NCBI GenBank assembly: GCA_030077755.1
Contig: JAQJZZ010000014.1
Span: 3,472,001 to 3,536,000 of the forward strand
DNA: 64,000 nt
DNA from: Filosporella fistucella
Taxonomy: Eukaryota; Ascomycota; Leotiomycetes; Helotiales
Reading direction: 5' to 3'
The translations under genes were made by a program, and so were the position numbers. The notes beneath the pieces are model-generated. The model saw only the letters and a list, made by a program, of their open reading frames with translations. It did no database searches and was not told the DNA's origin. Of the stretch, positions 23,156 through 34,486 are shown one piece after another. Positions within the stretch are counted from its first letter, which is position 1. Each line of letters starts with the position of its first letter.

Positions 23156-23693
23156 TTACACGTACTTGCACATCATGGCAACCATGAGATCGAACAATCC
23201 AATAGCCTCGACGAAAGCGAATCCCAAAATGGCGTATGCGAAAAGTTGAGATCTCATGCTTGGGTTGCGGGCAACAGCCATCAAGAGAGCAGCGAAAACC
23301 ATACCAATACCAATACCAGCACCTCCGAGACCAATGGCAGCGGAACCCATACCCAAGTTCTGGGAGACTTGGACCATGGCAGTTGCGATTTCTGAGGAGA
23401 AAGGACGGGTGATTTGACGGCCCATAACGTTACGGGTAGCAGCCTTGAGGATGGTTGAGGCTTGTTGACGCTTCATGGTTTGGAAAGCATTGTTGCGGGC
23501 AGAAACAGAGACGCCTAAGGGAAAGATCAGCTCAATCTCCTTCAATTCATGTCCCAACAGTGGAATACATACCAGAGAAGGCGCGTTGAGAGCCAGTGGC
23601 CTTGATGCTGCTTCGAACAACAGGACGAGCGACCTTTGCTGAGGTTGATCCCATGAGGGAAGCAACCTTTGGTGCGAACATACGAGCAGCCAT
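23156..23693 (-). CDS. Mitochondrial ATP synthase subunit 9 (proteolipid), nuclear-encoded
   Basis: Two exons on the complement, 23573-23693 and 23156-23514 (58-bp intron), give 159 aa. About 80 N-terminal residues form a basic, Ser/Ala-rich mitochondrial presequence. The mature part has two hydrophobic helices joined by a polar loop (ARNPSMR): the first has the GLGGAGIGIGMVFAALL glycine-rich packing motif, and the second (GFAFVEAIGLFDLM) holds the proton-carrying Glu143. This is subunit c of the Fo rotor. In filamentous ascomycetes it is commonly nuclear-encoded, unlike the mitochondrial copy of budding yeast. The sequence is conserved and unremarkable. Confidence 0.95.
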
Positions 23694-26250
23694 TGTGTAT
23701 AGAGAGGTGAGAGGTGTGGAGATGATTGGACTGAAGCAAAGTCTGGAGAAGAAGGAGGGGAGTATGGAGTTGAAGTTGAGTATGAGCTGGAGTGAAGAAT
23801 TTCAAGACGCAGAGAGAAAGGATGGAAGCTGGAGGAAGAAAATTTTCAGGTTTGGGACGAGAGGACAGAAAGCTCCTTCTTTTTCGTCTAAGATTGGGTT
23901 GGCCAGTTCACGCGCACTTTGCACGAGGTGATCTGAGAGTGCCGCCCCCCGTTTGCTGAGTTTGCTGAAGGCTGGAGCCAACTGCTTTCAGTCCTTCCGG
24001 GTCTGAGACATCATACTTGGGCCCATATTTGCTTGTCTCCTCGAGGCTCAAATTCATCCGGGTGGACCCAATAACGGATCTGTAGTGGATTCAACAATGG
24101 GCCCATTCAGGGAAGAGAAGTCAGTCTACGGGCACAAGGAGATCATACAGGTTCTGGTCGGGAGAATGCGGACATTGAAAGGTGGAAGTCTCTGCCCTTC
24201 CCATTTGCTTGTTTCCGGGTTTCTGGCTGGCAGCCACTGCACAGCTGACGTCTGCAGGGCTCTAATTCAACGACCGCAAAAAGCAGATGGGGGTCAGTTG
24301 GGGGTCGTTACACAAGTACCTCACTCAACCAATGTTGACACTAACAGCAGCAATGAGGGAATTGTCACAAACAACAAGTTTGGATGTTTCTCACTCATCA
24401 CCTCAGTGTCACTGAACTCGTTCTTCTTGAAACTGACTTATGGTAAGTTTCGGAGGTCTCATTGTCGCGAGTAATGGCAAGGTCGGTGACAATGGTGATT
24501 GCTGGAGGTTGAGAGCGCAGCAAGGATTATCAGCCTCAAGCGTGGTTGGCCTTGCAAGACTCGGCAAAGACATCCACAGTTGCCCCAAAAGACTCTAGCG
24601 TCGCTAGTGCGCCGGCATAACTCCGATCCCGACTCTTTCCGACTACAGAGTCAACCAAACGAGCAAAACCCCTGAACGAAATCCTTTTCTGGGTTTCTGC
24701 TTGCAAAATCGCAACTTCTCAAATATCAATTAATGTCATTCATTAGAATCGCAATTATTCAATTTATCTCCATGTACTCACTGAGCTGTAAGAGTTTATT
24801 CATGCAATCACAATTGACATTTATCTCCTGGAAAAACTCATCTCAAGCTCCAGCTGGCAGCTCAAAGCTTGAGCACAGACCAGTGGGCCCAGCAGAAAAA
24901 AAATCATATCGAAAAGTGGCACTTTTCCGGCCAACCCCTGAAAGACTAAATTGCGATCCAGTCTTCCAGAACGAATCGCGAAGCTGATGGTCAAAATGTC
25001 TCTCGCTAATTCAACTTGGGTATCGTTTATTTATGGACCGTCTCGGGATGCCAATTCAAGTTTTTTCCTGTTCGTGTTGGTGATGATCTGGCTTGTTGAG
25101 AAGATAAGGGACCGTCCGAGGCTATCAGCGATTTAAGATGGGTGAGCGGACCGGTCGTGCTAGAGTTATGACGATATGGAGAGCTTCCTATCCTCGGTGC
25201 ATTCGGATGTAGGTAGCGCGAGGTGAGAAGTACAGGAATTTTCAACGACGATGTTGAATATCACGGACAGGAGTCTTCACAAATTTTGACGACGTCCTAG
25301 TCAAGACAAGGCAAACTGCATCAATAGATTGCTTTTCCGGACGAGAAGTAAGCTCCCGTTATCTGGAAATTGGCCAGCTGAGCGTTGAGAAATTTTACTT
25401 CTTTACCTAACATTTAAGGCTCAGTTGAGGACTCGACCCCCTTTCCGGCACAAGGGTTCCGGTGCCGGAATTTGAGGGAAGCCATGAAGCCTGGAGATGT
25501 TTTTGTACCCTCGGTACACTGGTCATTCCATGTATTTTACTTGCCATGGGATTTCAGAAGCTCTGTTTTCCACTTTCTACCGAGGATGACTGGATCATTA
25601 CCCGTTGAACCATTCGCCTCCGTTGAGGGTAGATTCAGACAATTTTCATGACTAGTCTTTTATGGCTCTAAGGATTTTTTTAGATTTTTGTTTTTACAAA
25701 CTTTTGATCCTGCTCTGTCTTCGAAATAGCAGACTTTTTACAGTTCGCTAATAATCACCAATTTTTAGCAACCGCATCCAACCCAGATTGAAATTCGACA
25801 TGATATTAAGTCGAATTTTCGGCCACTTAGCATTCCGTCCAAAGGGGCCTCACAACCAAAATTGAATTTGCTGATGTTCCGCTACAACACCAGCCAGACA
25901 ACAGACAACTACATACATTCTCCTCCTAGTTGTGTTGTATCCGAACAACGTTCAATACCATCAAAAGCCAATATGTCCGTTGAAAAGTATTTAATACCAC
26001 ATTTCCTGGTAACTTACATTTGAAATATATTTCTTATACATAGTAATATGCACTGTCTGGAATTCCGCCAGCCCACATGATGCCCAAGCCATGATACAAC
26101 ATTTGCCTCCATTTCCATTCCGCGTTTTAAGTTAAATTGCAGCCAGACCTCATGATATGTTTGAGGTGAAGCTATTCACGCAATTCATTTCTTATCATAA
26201 CATATCGACAGCCAGTCTCATCGGGTATTCGCTGTTATTACACCTAATCA
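23694..26250. other. Gene-free stretch of 2.5 kb with a long inverted repeat
   Basis: The left end is the promoter of the ATP synthase gene and the right end is the 3' flank of the AKR1 gene. The longest + frame (24085-24474) begins with GTG and has no recognisable content. It contains the 9-bp inverted repeat at 25443-25470. No gene is supported. Confidence 0.5.
25443..25470. repeat. Perfect 9-bp inverted repeat with 10-nt spacer
   Basis: Arm TTCCGGCAC at 25443-25451 and its exact reverse complement GTGCCGGAA at 25462-25470 are separated by 10 nt. The right arm overlaps a second near-palindrome TTCCGG-TG-CCGGAA (25457-25470). It lies in non-coding DNA. CGG-containing inverted repeats are typical of sites for dimeric Zn2Cys6 regulators, but no gene start lies close by. 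Confidence 0.6.
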
Positions 26251-28634
26251 TCATACACTATCATCATTCGCCACACTCTCGTACGCTCCATTTGCGCCTC
26301 CTCTCCTAGTTGTCATCATCCTCGGCGTCTCATACATAGCCGTGTAGTCTACGATCTGCCCACCTAACATTGCTGTTCCATTCTCTCGTTTTCCAAATAC
26401 TGGAGCGGGGTCACACCAAAAGTCTTTGCAATTGCCCACGCAGCCGTTAGAGAAAGGATTTCGGTTTCTTCGAGCGTTCTTGCCCCCGTGCATTGCTGTC
26501 TCCACGAAGGTGTCTACACCGAGGATCTTCTTCCATTGGGCAAAGCATCCGGCTTTATGATGGTGATGCCCTGGTGCATGAGTTGGCGGTAACGCTGGAT
26601 CTGGGCCCATTCCTGTGCTTCCAATTTGGGCCCCCGATCTTGTTGTGGTTCCGGTTGTAAGAGCAGATGTGATGGCTTCGGATACCTTGCCACCATGTGA
26701 ATGATGGGAACCTCGCATGTTCTCCCAGGTTGTCATGGCCTTTGAGATCTGGAGTAATTGTACCAATAGAAGCATAGTAACCCAAGTCAATTGCAATGCT
26801 GCCCACATAGAAAGGACTAGGGTATAAGGGTCGGCATTCACTACCCGACACAGTCCTTCTGCCAGAATGTTGCATTCTACGCTAGCCTCTGGACTCAACG
26901 CCTCGAAGTCTGTAAAGTCAGCTAGAAACACCATTGTATTGTGAGGATGCTTACAGGATATTACTAGTCTGACCAAGATGATGATGCCTAGCTCCAGTGT
27001 AATCAAGTACAGGAAGAAGTGGCGATGATTATTAATCCCAATGCAATTGTAAACCCAGGGACAATGGCTGTCATATGTCAGTATCAGCTTCGAAGCTTAG
27101 ATATGTTACTCACTGGTCGTGTTTTGCTACACAACGGTTGCATCTTTTGCAGTGCTTGCTTCTCAATGGCATCCTGACCATACATGGAACACAGTAATTT
27201 TGCTCGTCAAATTTCCAAAGCCCCATGAGCTCATCAATAACATCCTTTTGCTGTGTGAGCCCCCCAAGCTTTGGGACAAATCCAGGTTCGAATACCATAG
27301 TGCAGAAGTAAAAGTAGCCTGTCAAGCTGTAAAACACCGCAAAAGATAAATTGCTGATAGGAAACTTTGAGTAGGTTGCTAGGCTTGATTAGAGAAAGGA
27401 ATGCGTAAATTGAATGGCAAACTCACCTGGAAGAATAACAGTCAACCAACGCAATCCAACCCAGAACAAAGTTGCTGCAAATATTCCAGTCAACCATGGC
27501 GTCTTATGCATATGTCTCATATCGGACGGAGCATAATCTAGTACCTGCATCGCCACCCATTGCAAACAGTAACCAGCGAAAAGGGCAAGAGGTATGCCCG
27601 CGTACACAAACATATGGCTTGATATCATGATCACAACCCACATAATCAAAAACGGCCAGAAGAAGAAGAACTTAGTCATGAACCCTCTTTTGTCTCTCAT
27701 GAGCCATGTCGACAATGGGAATTCCATATTCCTCGGGTTCGCGTCCTCGTCATACCCACACTCTTTCAATGCTCTGTGCCACATTCTTACTGTCTTCATT
27801 TCTTCTGCAGTGATTGCCGGAGTCTTTCCAGTTGAAGTTTCAGCAAAGCGATCCGAACCATATTCAATCAGCTTTTGTATGCACCCTTGAGATCCCTTAA
27901 CAAGTGCCCAGTGTAGAGCTGTAAATCCCGTCTCATCCGTTGCATGTACGTCGGCACCCCATCTCAAGAATAAATCCACGCATGCTGGAAACCCTTTATA
28001 CGCTGCCCACATTAGACAAGTATGTCCATGACTGTCTGGTGTATCGACGTTTATATTCTGGTGTAGGAGAAGTACTAGTAGAAATATGTTTCCCTCAAAG
28101 GTCGCCAGGTGTAGGATATTATAGCCCTGAACATCGGAAATGAGAGGGTCTGCTCCATGTTGAAGCAGGAGATTCACGGTATAGTAGTGGCATCGTTGCG
28201 CGGCCCACATTGCAGGTGTTGCTACAGATTCTCCTCCTTTTTGGTTGACATCGGCGCCTTCTTTTAGCAGAAACTGGCAAGTCGCATACTGGTTGTTGAT
28301 AGCAGCCCACTGGCATAGGGGTTAGTCTCGAGATCGCACACAGGAAACTCATACGCACATGAAGCGGGGTGATTCCTTCCCCGTCACAATAGGACGCATC
28401 AAACTTGCCGCTGTCGAATAGTTTCTCAAGTCCTTGGATGTCTCCAACACGGGCAAGTTGCATGATGTCCTCCTCTGGGCTTATTACCGGTCCAGAGGGA
28501 AATGTTTCCATCTCAACATGATTGTCGTCGCTCAATTTAGGGGCAACGGCCGAAGCCTTTCCACTTGGCATGATGGGAGCAGTACTCTGAGATATCCCTG
28601 ATGCCAAAGTAGGTTTCGAGTCCGCATGAGACAT
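26251..28634 (-). CDS. AKR1: Ankyrin-repeat DHHC palmitoyltransferase, AKR1 type
   Basis: Four exons on the complement, 28359-28634, 27427-28309, 27114-27378 and 26251-27067 (introns 49, 48 and 46 bp), give 746 aa. A disordered N-terminus precedes about six ankyrin repeats (roughly residues 55-290; [35 protein letters not shown]). Then come TM helices, a Cys-rich domain ([18 protein letters not shown]) and the catalytic motif Asp474-His475-His476-Cys477 with CPWVYNCIG. The DHHC codons are split by the third intron. More TM helices follow, then a Gly/His/Thr-rich cytosolic tail. The enzyme attaches palmitate to Cys of membrane proteins at the Golgi and endosomes; yeast Akr1 acts on Yck2. The motif here is DHHC, not the DHYC of yeast Akr1. 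It starts 339 bp from a divergent SRP-receptor gene. The upstream TTG was rejected in favour of ATG 28634. Confidence 0.93.
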
Positions 28635-28973
28635 GGTCAAATTGAATCGATGTGATTACAGATACAATCGACCAGGGTGATCAGAATTTCGCGTTCGAAT
28701 TGGAGTTAGAGGCTCAGATCTTGCGAAAACATACCGCAGATGCCAATGTATTAGTAGCTGAAGAAGAATGCAGATGTAAAAGTCAATGTTGGGTTGTAAA
28801 TTGCCTTCGTTGCGTCGGATGTGAGCGAGGCTGAGCAATGCTCGACACCAAAAAGGAAAAGCTGCAAGGGTCCAAGCCAAGAAGCGACGTACTCTGAAGC
28901 CTTGTTGCACTCTCCTCCCACCGCAGCCTTTGGAACACAACCTCGCATCGACGAGTCCGTTTGCTCAAATATC
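28635..28973. promoter_or_regulatory. Divergent promoter between the AKR1 and SRP receptor beta genes
   Basis: 339 bp separate the two outward-facing ATGs, so both genes probably share this regulatory space. No TATA box is obvious. Confidence 0.5.
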
Positions 28974-29897
28974 ATGTCGACAATTACAGATTGGGCGCAT
29001 GCCCTCATGACCCCCTCGCCTGTGGCTCTACTGATTGCAGTACTCCTCATCGTGACTGTTCCCATATTTCTCCACTCCGTCGTCTTCAAAGCCAGCGGAT
29101 TGATATCGTTACCCTCGATCCTCTTAGTAGGTCCTAGTGGATCTGGGAAGACGTCTCTTCTGACTCTTGTAAGTATGGCTTGTGCGACTTATTATACCTA
29201 GCTAATTCATGGGCAGTTTGAACGGGGCTCAAATGCTGCGACACATACCTCACAAACTCCGATATCAGTCGAGTGCCACCTTCCAGTTGGAACCGTGGCA
29301 AAGTCCAATCAATACCGCTCAGATAATGATCCCACAAATAAAGCACACAAAAAATTCCTTCTGGTAGATACCCCAGGCCACGGAAAGTTGCGACATCATG
29401 CCCTGGAGAACATCACAAATCCCCAGAATCTGAAAGGCTTGATATTCCTCGTCGACGCAGCCACCCTTTCAGCCGGAGACGAGGGGCTGAGACAAACAGC
29501 AGACTATCTTCATGATGTGTTATTGCTCTTGCAGAAGAGAATGTCGATTGGCAGCAAAGCGGCAAAGGCGTTGAAGGAAATCCCAGTCTTGATTGCAGCC
29601 AACAAGATGGATCTATTTACAGCACTCCCAGCAGCATTGGTCAAGAGTAGCTTAGAGGCAGAAATCACGAAAGTACGAGTATCGAGATCAAAGGGGTTAT
29701 TGGATTCTGGTATTGGAATGAATGACGGAGCCGATGAGGAGAAGGATGATTGGTTGGGAGAGATGGGATCTACGAATTTCAAGTTCTCGCAAATGGAGGA
29801 ATTTGATATTTCGGTAGAAGTTTCCGGAGGGAATGTTCTAGGAGGAGAGGGCCCATCAGTAGACAAATGGTGGAAATGGCTCTCGGAACGGCTTTGA
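28974..29897 (+). CDS. SRP102: Signal recognition particle receptor beta subunit
   Basis: Two exons, 28974-29168 and 29217-29897 (48-bp intron), give 291 aa. A single N-terminal TM helix (about 16-36) anchors it in the ER membrane. The GTPase motifs are G1 GPSGSGKT at 53-60, G3 DTPGHGK and G4 NKMD, the pattern of SRbeta. With SRalpha it docks ribosome-SRP complexes on the ER for co-translational translocation. An inserted acidic loop (GMNDGADEEKDDW) lies near the C-terminus between the last strand and the terminal helix; such loops occur in fungal orthologues. The ATG at 28974 is preferred because the upstream frame would add a non-hydrophobic leader before the TM helix. Confidence 0.92.
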
Positions 29898-30832
29898 GTC
29901 TCAATCAAAATCGATCATTTATAACCCCAGCCCAGTGACCTAGTGACACATCACATTGTGGATTATGGGGAAGCTCTGATAGTAAGAGTTACTTTATTTT
30001 CGGATACAACAAAATGGCGTGAATGCCTTGCCACAGCGGCCTGAAGCAAAATCCAAATTCGGCACAAGCTTTCAAGTATACTGATATGATACAGGTTCCC
30101 CAGAAATATGTGTAGAATTACAGGGCGCTACTCGTTAGTATACAACTTCCCTAAGTCCCTAGTTTCGATTTCGCATTTGTACTTCCTTCCCTTGTGCATA
30201 TAAATAAATTAATCTTGTCTAAAAAGATCATAGTAAAAAATTGCCCATTTACATAATATCTCACCCTTGAATGCAAAGAAACCTTCAGTTGGAGAGTACA
30301 GCAACGCTATAATAACAATATGGCGCTTCGTCTTTACTTCATTGCCGGACTCACTTAAGTCAGCTTTGGGGGCATGGCTGTCGATCATGGACAAAAGCAA
30401 CTCCAGCACAGCAGATCATCCTTCCAAGGGACCCTGGAGTATTGGTCCGATGTGCAACAAACAGGGACTGAAGATGTTGTTTTCAGGGATCCATTTATGA
30501 AACGGTTACTATTTTGCTAAGAATCTAGAAAATCAAAAATTTCTTCTCCTCGTTAGGCAATTATTTCAATGCGCTGGAGAGATACTGTGTTTTAGAAGCC
30601 ATTCGCTTGCCACAATTTCCTAGTCAAATTACGCATATCAAAGCTCGAGGGGTACAAATTAAGAGAGAGAGACATAGCTAATTTGTAATCATCTCAAGTA
30701 CGGCTATGGAACTACCTCAGAAAGCAGTTAAGTGCTTGCACTCACCAACCTTAAACTCCTAGCACCGTAGTTGTTGAATCTACTTCTACCTCTACAACAA
30801 ACGCCAATTCAATCCATAAGCTTCATAAAATC
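29898..30832. other. Gap between convergent genes
   Basis: About 935 bp of 3' flanks for the SRP-receptor and CBS genes, with AT-rich patches; no gene or repeat supported. Confidence 0.55.
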
Positions 30833-32489
30833 CTAGACTTTAGTCTGTTTCACCATCCAAGACAGTAAGTCTACCTTTGTGACAACGGCAATGGGCTTCG
30901 ACAATCCTCCGCTCTCAGTTCCTTCCTCAGTGACAATAGCAGCACTGTTCCACTCGAAGAATTTACTGAGGGCCGAAATAGGCGTATCCATTGTGATCTC
31001 GACAAATTTTCGTTTCGGTGTCTTTTGCTTCTTACCTTCATCACCTTCAGTAAGACCGTTAGTCTTAGGAGGAGAAGCGAGCTTGCTGATATCCTTAGGA
31101 TCTGTAACAACCTCTGGGATGGACGAGAAATCAAACATGACATCCGAGACGGGAGACTTTCCAGTTGCTCGTCCACGGCTGATCCAGCTTAGCAGATTAC
31201 CAAGTGTTACAAGCCCAACAAGCTTTCCTCCAGTAGGAGCGAGAACGGGAAGCTGATCGAATCCCTTTTCACGCATTGTCTCCACAGCTTCTGCGCAAGG
31301 GCTGTTTGCCAGAACAGTAGTAACAGGTTTTAGTCGCAGAGCTCGGAGGGTAGCACCATGGTACGGATCCTTCTTGGAGGAAGTAGCTTCGAGTATAGGG
31401 GAGGGAGGGCTGGTGGTTGGCGGAGTAGGTGGTAAGAGATCGTTGGCTGCCAACCAGTCGTCATCTGCAAATTTGCTGAGATAACTTCTGATACTGTCTG
31501 GCAAGATGACAACCACAATGTCACCCTTACCAAGTCCAAGTTCTTTCACGCCTTTTACCATAGCTGCGATAGCACTTCCACTAGAACCACCAACGAGCAA
31601 ACCCTCCTCCGCGATCAATCTCCGAGCATATGCGAATGACTCCCGATCATCAGTCTTGTACCAAACATCAACAGACTTTCGATCCAACACCTCTGGAATA
31701 AAGTCATATCCAATACCCTCGACCTTGTATGCTTCATTGGCATGCTCCTGGTTGAGGCTTTCCGGCAATGCAAGTATAGAGCCAAAAGGATCTGCAGCAA
31801 TCACCTTGATGTCTGAATTGTGTTTCTTCAAGCCATTCGACAGACCAGTAATAGTTCCTCCGGTACCTGCACCAGCCACAATAGCCTTGATTTTCCCACC
31901 TGTCTGAGTCCAAATTTCCTCTGCAGTACCGTACTCGTGAGCCAAGGGATTGTTTGGGTTTGCGTATTGATCCAAGATGTGTGAGTTGGGGATTTCCTTT
32001 AGCAAACGCTTCGCAACTCCAATGTGCGATTCTGGGGAGTCCCATGCAGCTTGTGTGGGGGTTCGAATAATGGTTGCGCCGAGTGCTCGAAGGACAGCAA
32101 CCTTCTCTGGTGACATTTTCTCAGGGAGAGTGATAATGGTCTTGTATCCTTTTATGGCACCAACAAGGGCTAGACCGATACCGCTATCACTTGTCAGAAA
32201 GTTTCTCAGATACCTATAGAGTTACATACGTATTTCCACTCGTAGGCTCAATAAGAGTGTCTCCTGGTTTTATCCTCCCTGATTTCTCTGCCTCCTCGAT
32301 CATACGCAGAGCTATGCGATCCTTCACACTGCCTCCCGCATTGAACAACTCTACCTTGGCATACACTTCCGCCTCGATACCTAGACTTTGGGGGATCTTG
32401 TTCAGTCGAACGAGGGGTGTATTTCCAATCAGCTCAGTGGCAGACTGCGCCATGACAGGCGGGACTGCTGGTTTCGTTGTGGTAGACAT
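30833..32489 (-). CDS. CYS4: Cystathionine beta-synthase
   Basis: Two exons on the complement, 32230-32489 and 30833-32183 (46-bp intron), give 536 aa. The PLP fold starts with [13 protein letters not shown]; Lys56 in GGSVKDR is the PLP lysine. The PTSGNTGIGLA loop is split by the intron, and the acceptor was chosen to restore it. [10 protein letters not shown] is the phosphate-binding loop, and SSGSAIAA lies near the end of the catalytic core. The C-terminal 180 residues hold two CBS (Bateman) motifs around a Lys-rich linker (KKQKTPKRK). Like yeast Cys4 it lacks the heme-binding N-terminus of animal enzymes. It condenses serine and homocysteine to cystathionine (transsulfuration). It is divergent from the KRE9/KNH1 gene. 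Confidence 0.95.
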
Positions 32490-33098
32490 GATAATTTTAG
32501 CTGATGTGTAGATTTTGTGAGAAAGCAATGAAGAAAACTCTTCACTCGAATTTTGAAGGAGATGGTTGTACGGGATGAGAAACGTAAGGTACTATACCTG
32601 TGGCGCAATTCTTTGAAGCTGTTACCAAAGAAAAATCTTAGGCCATAAATACCCGCCACTTCTAGTGGGGGAGACTTGCGATAGGATGTGATACACGTGG
32701 TGATAAGAATGTGGAAATTTAGAGAGCATTTCCAGGTAGTAAGCTTACATACAAAATCCGAATCATGAAGAACTTTGAATTTTTGTGAAGAAGTTTCGTC
32801 ATATGTGACCTCACTAATTTGCCGTTCCATGTTCGAATAAATGCTGCCTCGTACAGCATGCGATACCATGCCATTCCCACAATTCGCCAATCGCTGTTGC
32901 TAAATTTAAGCCTGCCCTGACTGCACCTAGTAAACGCCTCCATCTCAAATTCAAGATTCATACGGGTACGGGGTTCCTGGTTTCAACAACACAAAACGAC
33001 CAACAACAGCGCATCACCATCGCTCTCCTTCTCGCATTTTGGCTTTGCACAATCAATCAGTCACTCGTTTAGCAGATTGGATTCTCCGACTCTCGAAT
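32490..33098. promoter_or_regulatory. Divergent promoter of the CBS and KRE9/KNH1 genes
   Basis: 609 bp between outward-facing starts. The part next to the cell-wall gene (32980-33060) is C/T- and CA-rich. No specific operator recognised. Confidence 0.45.
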
Positions 33099-33958
33099 AT
33101 GCGTCTTTCAAGCACACTCTGCTTGCTGCTCGCGCCCCTGGCTTTCGCCGACGTCAAGTTCACGATTCCAGCTGCTGCTGCGTCTGTACCTGGCGGAACG
33201 GCTTTCACTGTTACCTGGGTAGACTCAGGTGAAGCGCCTTCAATAACGGATTTGTCAACATACACACTATTCCTTTTCTCTGGGTCGAATGCTTCTCCTC
33301 AGCAATTATACCAGTTAGCTGCCTCGACACAAGCTGCTGGCACCTCTGTCAGCGTTACAGTTCCACTTGGAACTGGAGGAACCGGAACAAATGCATAGTA
33401 GGTAAATCTCAACCATTGAGAAATGACTGCTGATTCATCCAGCTTCCTGGGAATGCTATCTGTAGCCAAAGCAGGAGGAACTGTTTGGAACTACTCCAAC
33501 CGCTTCACCCTCACTGGAATGACAGGCACTTTCTCTACGGCCGTCTTAGCTGCCAACAAGGCAGTCACTGGAACGACTGGCCCCGATACAGTCAATAATG
33601 TTAATAATGCTGCCGCGGGGGGAAGTGTGGCAGCTGGAGCATGGGGAACGCCTTACAATCTCCAGACCGGACTTACGAAATATGCTCCAATGCAGCCAGT
33701 GCCTCCTACGGCCATCACTGCCACAAATACATCTCCTCTTTGGCCAACAAGCTCTGCAGTTTATGCTACCACATTTTTACCCATTCCTAGCCAGGTTACT
33801 ACTCTCACTCAAGCGAACACTTTCAGTGTTTCCAGTCGCGCAAATACCGTATGTTGTCTCCTTGTACAGGTTCTTCACCGCTAACAATTCTACAGGCTGC
33901 GGCAGCTTCGCAACCTACAGATGACATGCAAAGATTTTTGAATAGATGGAAAGATTAA
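33099..33958 (+). CDS. KRE9/KNH1-family cell-wall glucan assembly protein
   Basis: Three exons, 33099-33397, 33443-33848 and 33896-33958 (introns 45 and 47 bp), give 255 aa. A signal peptide spans 1-17. The N-terminal domain starts DVKFTIPAAAASVPGG and has a Ser-rich beta-sandwich character (Ser-Thr-rich, few Cys). The C-terminal region has the family's PMQPVPPTAI block and a conserved end (TDDMQRF). KRE9/KNH1 proteins are secreted O-mannosylated proteins needed for beta-1,6-glucan and wall assembly. The first donor lies inside GCATAG|TAGGT; the alternative donor just downstream would include a TAG stop. The TTG upstream was rejected for the ATG that begins the signal peptide. Confidence 0.85.
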
Positions 33959-34486
33959 AGAGAGAGTGGGGTCTAGGAGGACCGGTATCAACGTATCCGA
34001 TTTTGGTATATACGCAAATAGAAATGTACATTTAGGAAGGAACGGTGTCTTGGCGCTGGAGGGGGTATTGTTTTAGTCGAATTGGAAATGCTGGATACTG
34101 AATGCTTAGGATATATAGTCCCAATGGATTTACGTTTGAAATCAGAAATCCCCGCCTCATCGGCAGGAAGTGCTACAATCACGGCGTGAATACTCATAAT
34201 AGTGTTATTCACGCGGGCTAGAACTGGCTCTTAAGCATTATAATCGTACTTGAGACATAAAAGACAGGTTAGCCTTTACATAACACTCATCACTTAATTG
34301 AAGTCATTGTCGTGATTTCCAGGTACTTCTTGCTAGATCTATAGAATGGAATCGTCGATAACTAAGGACGATTACCGCACTATCTCCCTCTGTCGAATTC
34401 AATCCTCTCGATCAACTTTTGATTCGCATGTCTAAGTGAAAGCCTAGTTTTCACTACCTAATCTGGCCCCTCAAATCCACCCTAGC
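33959..34486. other. Gap between convergent genes with a 9-bp inverted repeat
   Basis: 528 bp between the 3' ends of the KRE9/KNH1 and aminopeptidase genes. It contains the hairpin-like repeat at 34184-34214; otherwise nothing. Confidence 0.55.
34184..34214. repeat. Perfect 9-bp inverted repeat with 13-nt spacer
   Basis: Arms GCGTGAATA (34184-34192) and TATTCACGC (34206-34214) flank a 13-nt spacer in a gap between convergent genes. It could form a hairpin in either 3' UTR. Confidence 0.6.

Noticed and set aside
24085..24474. Open + strand frame of 129 codons
   Set aside because: It begins with GTG and has no motif, signal peptide or membrane segment; chance frame more likely.
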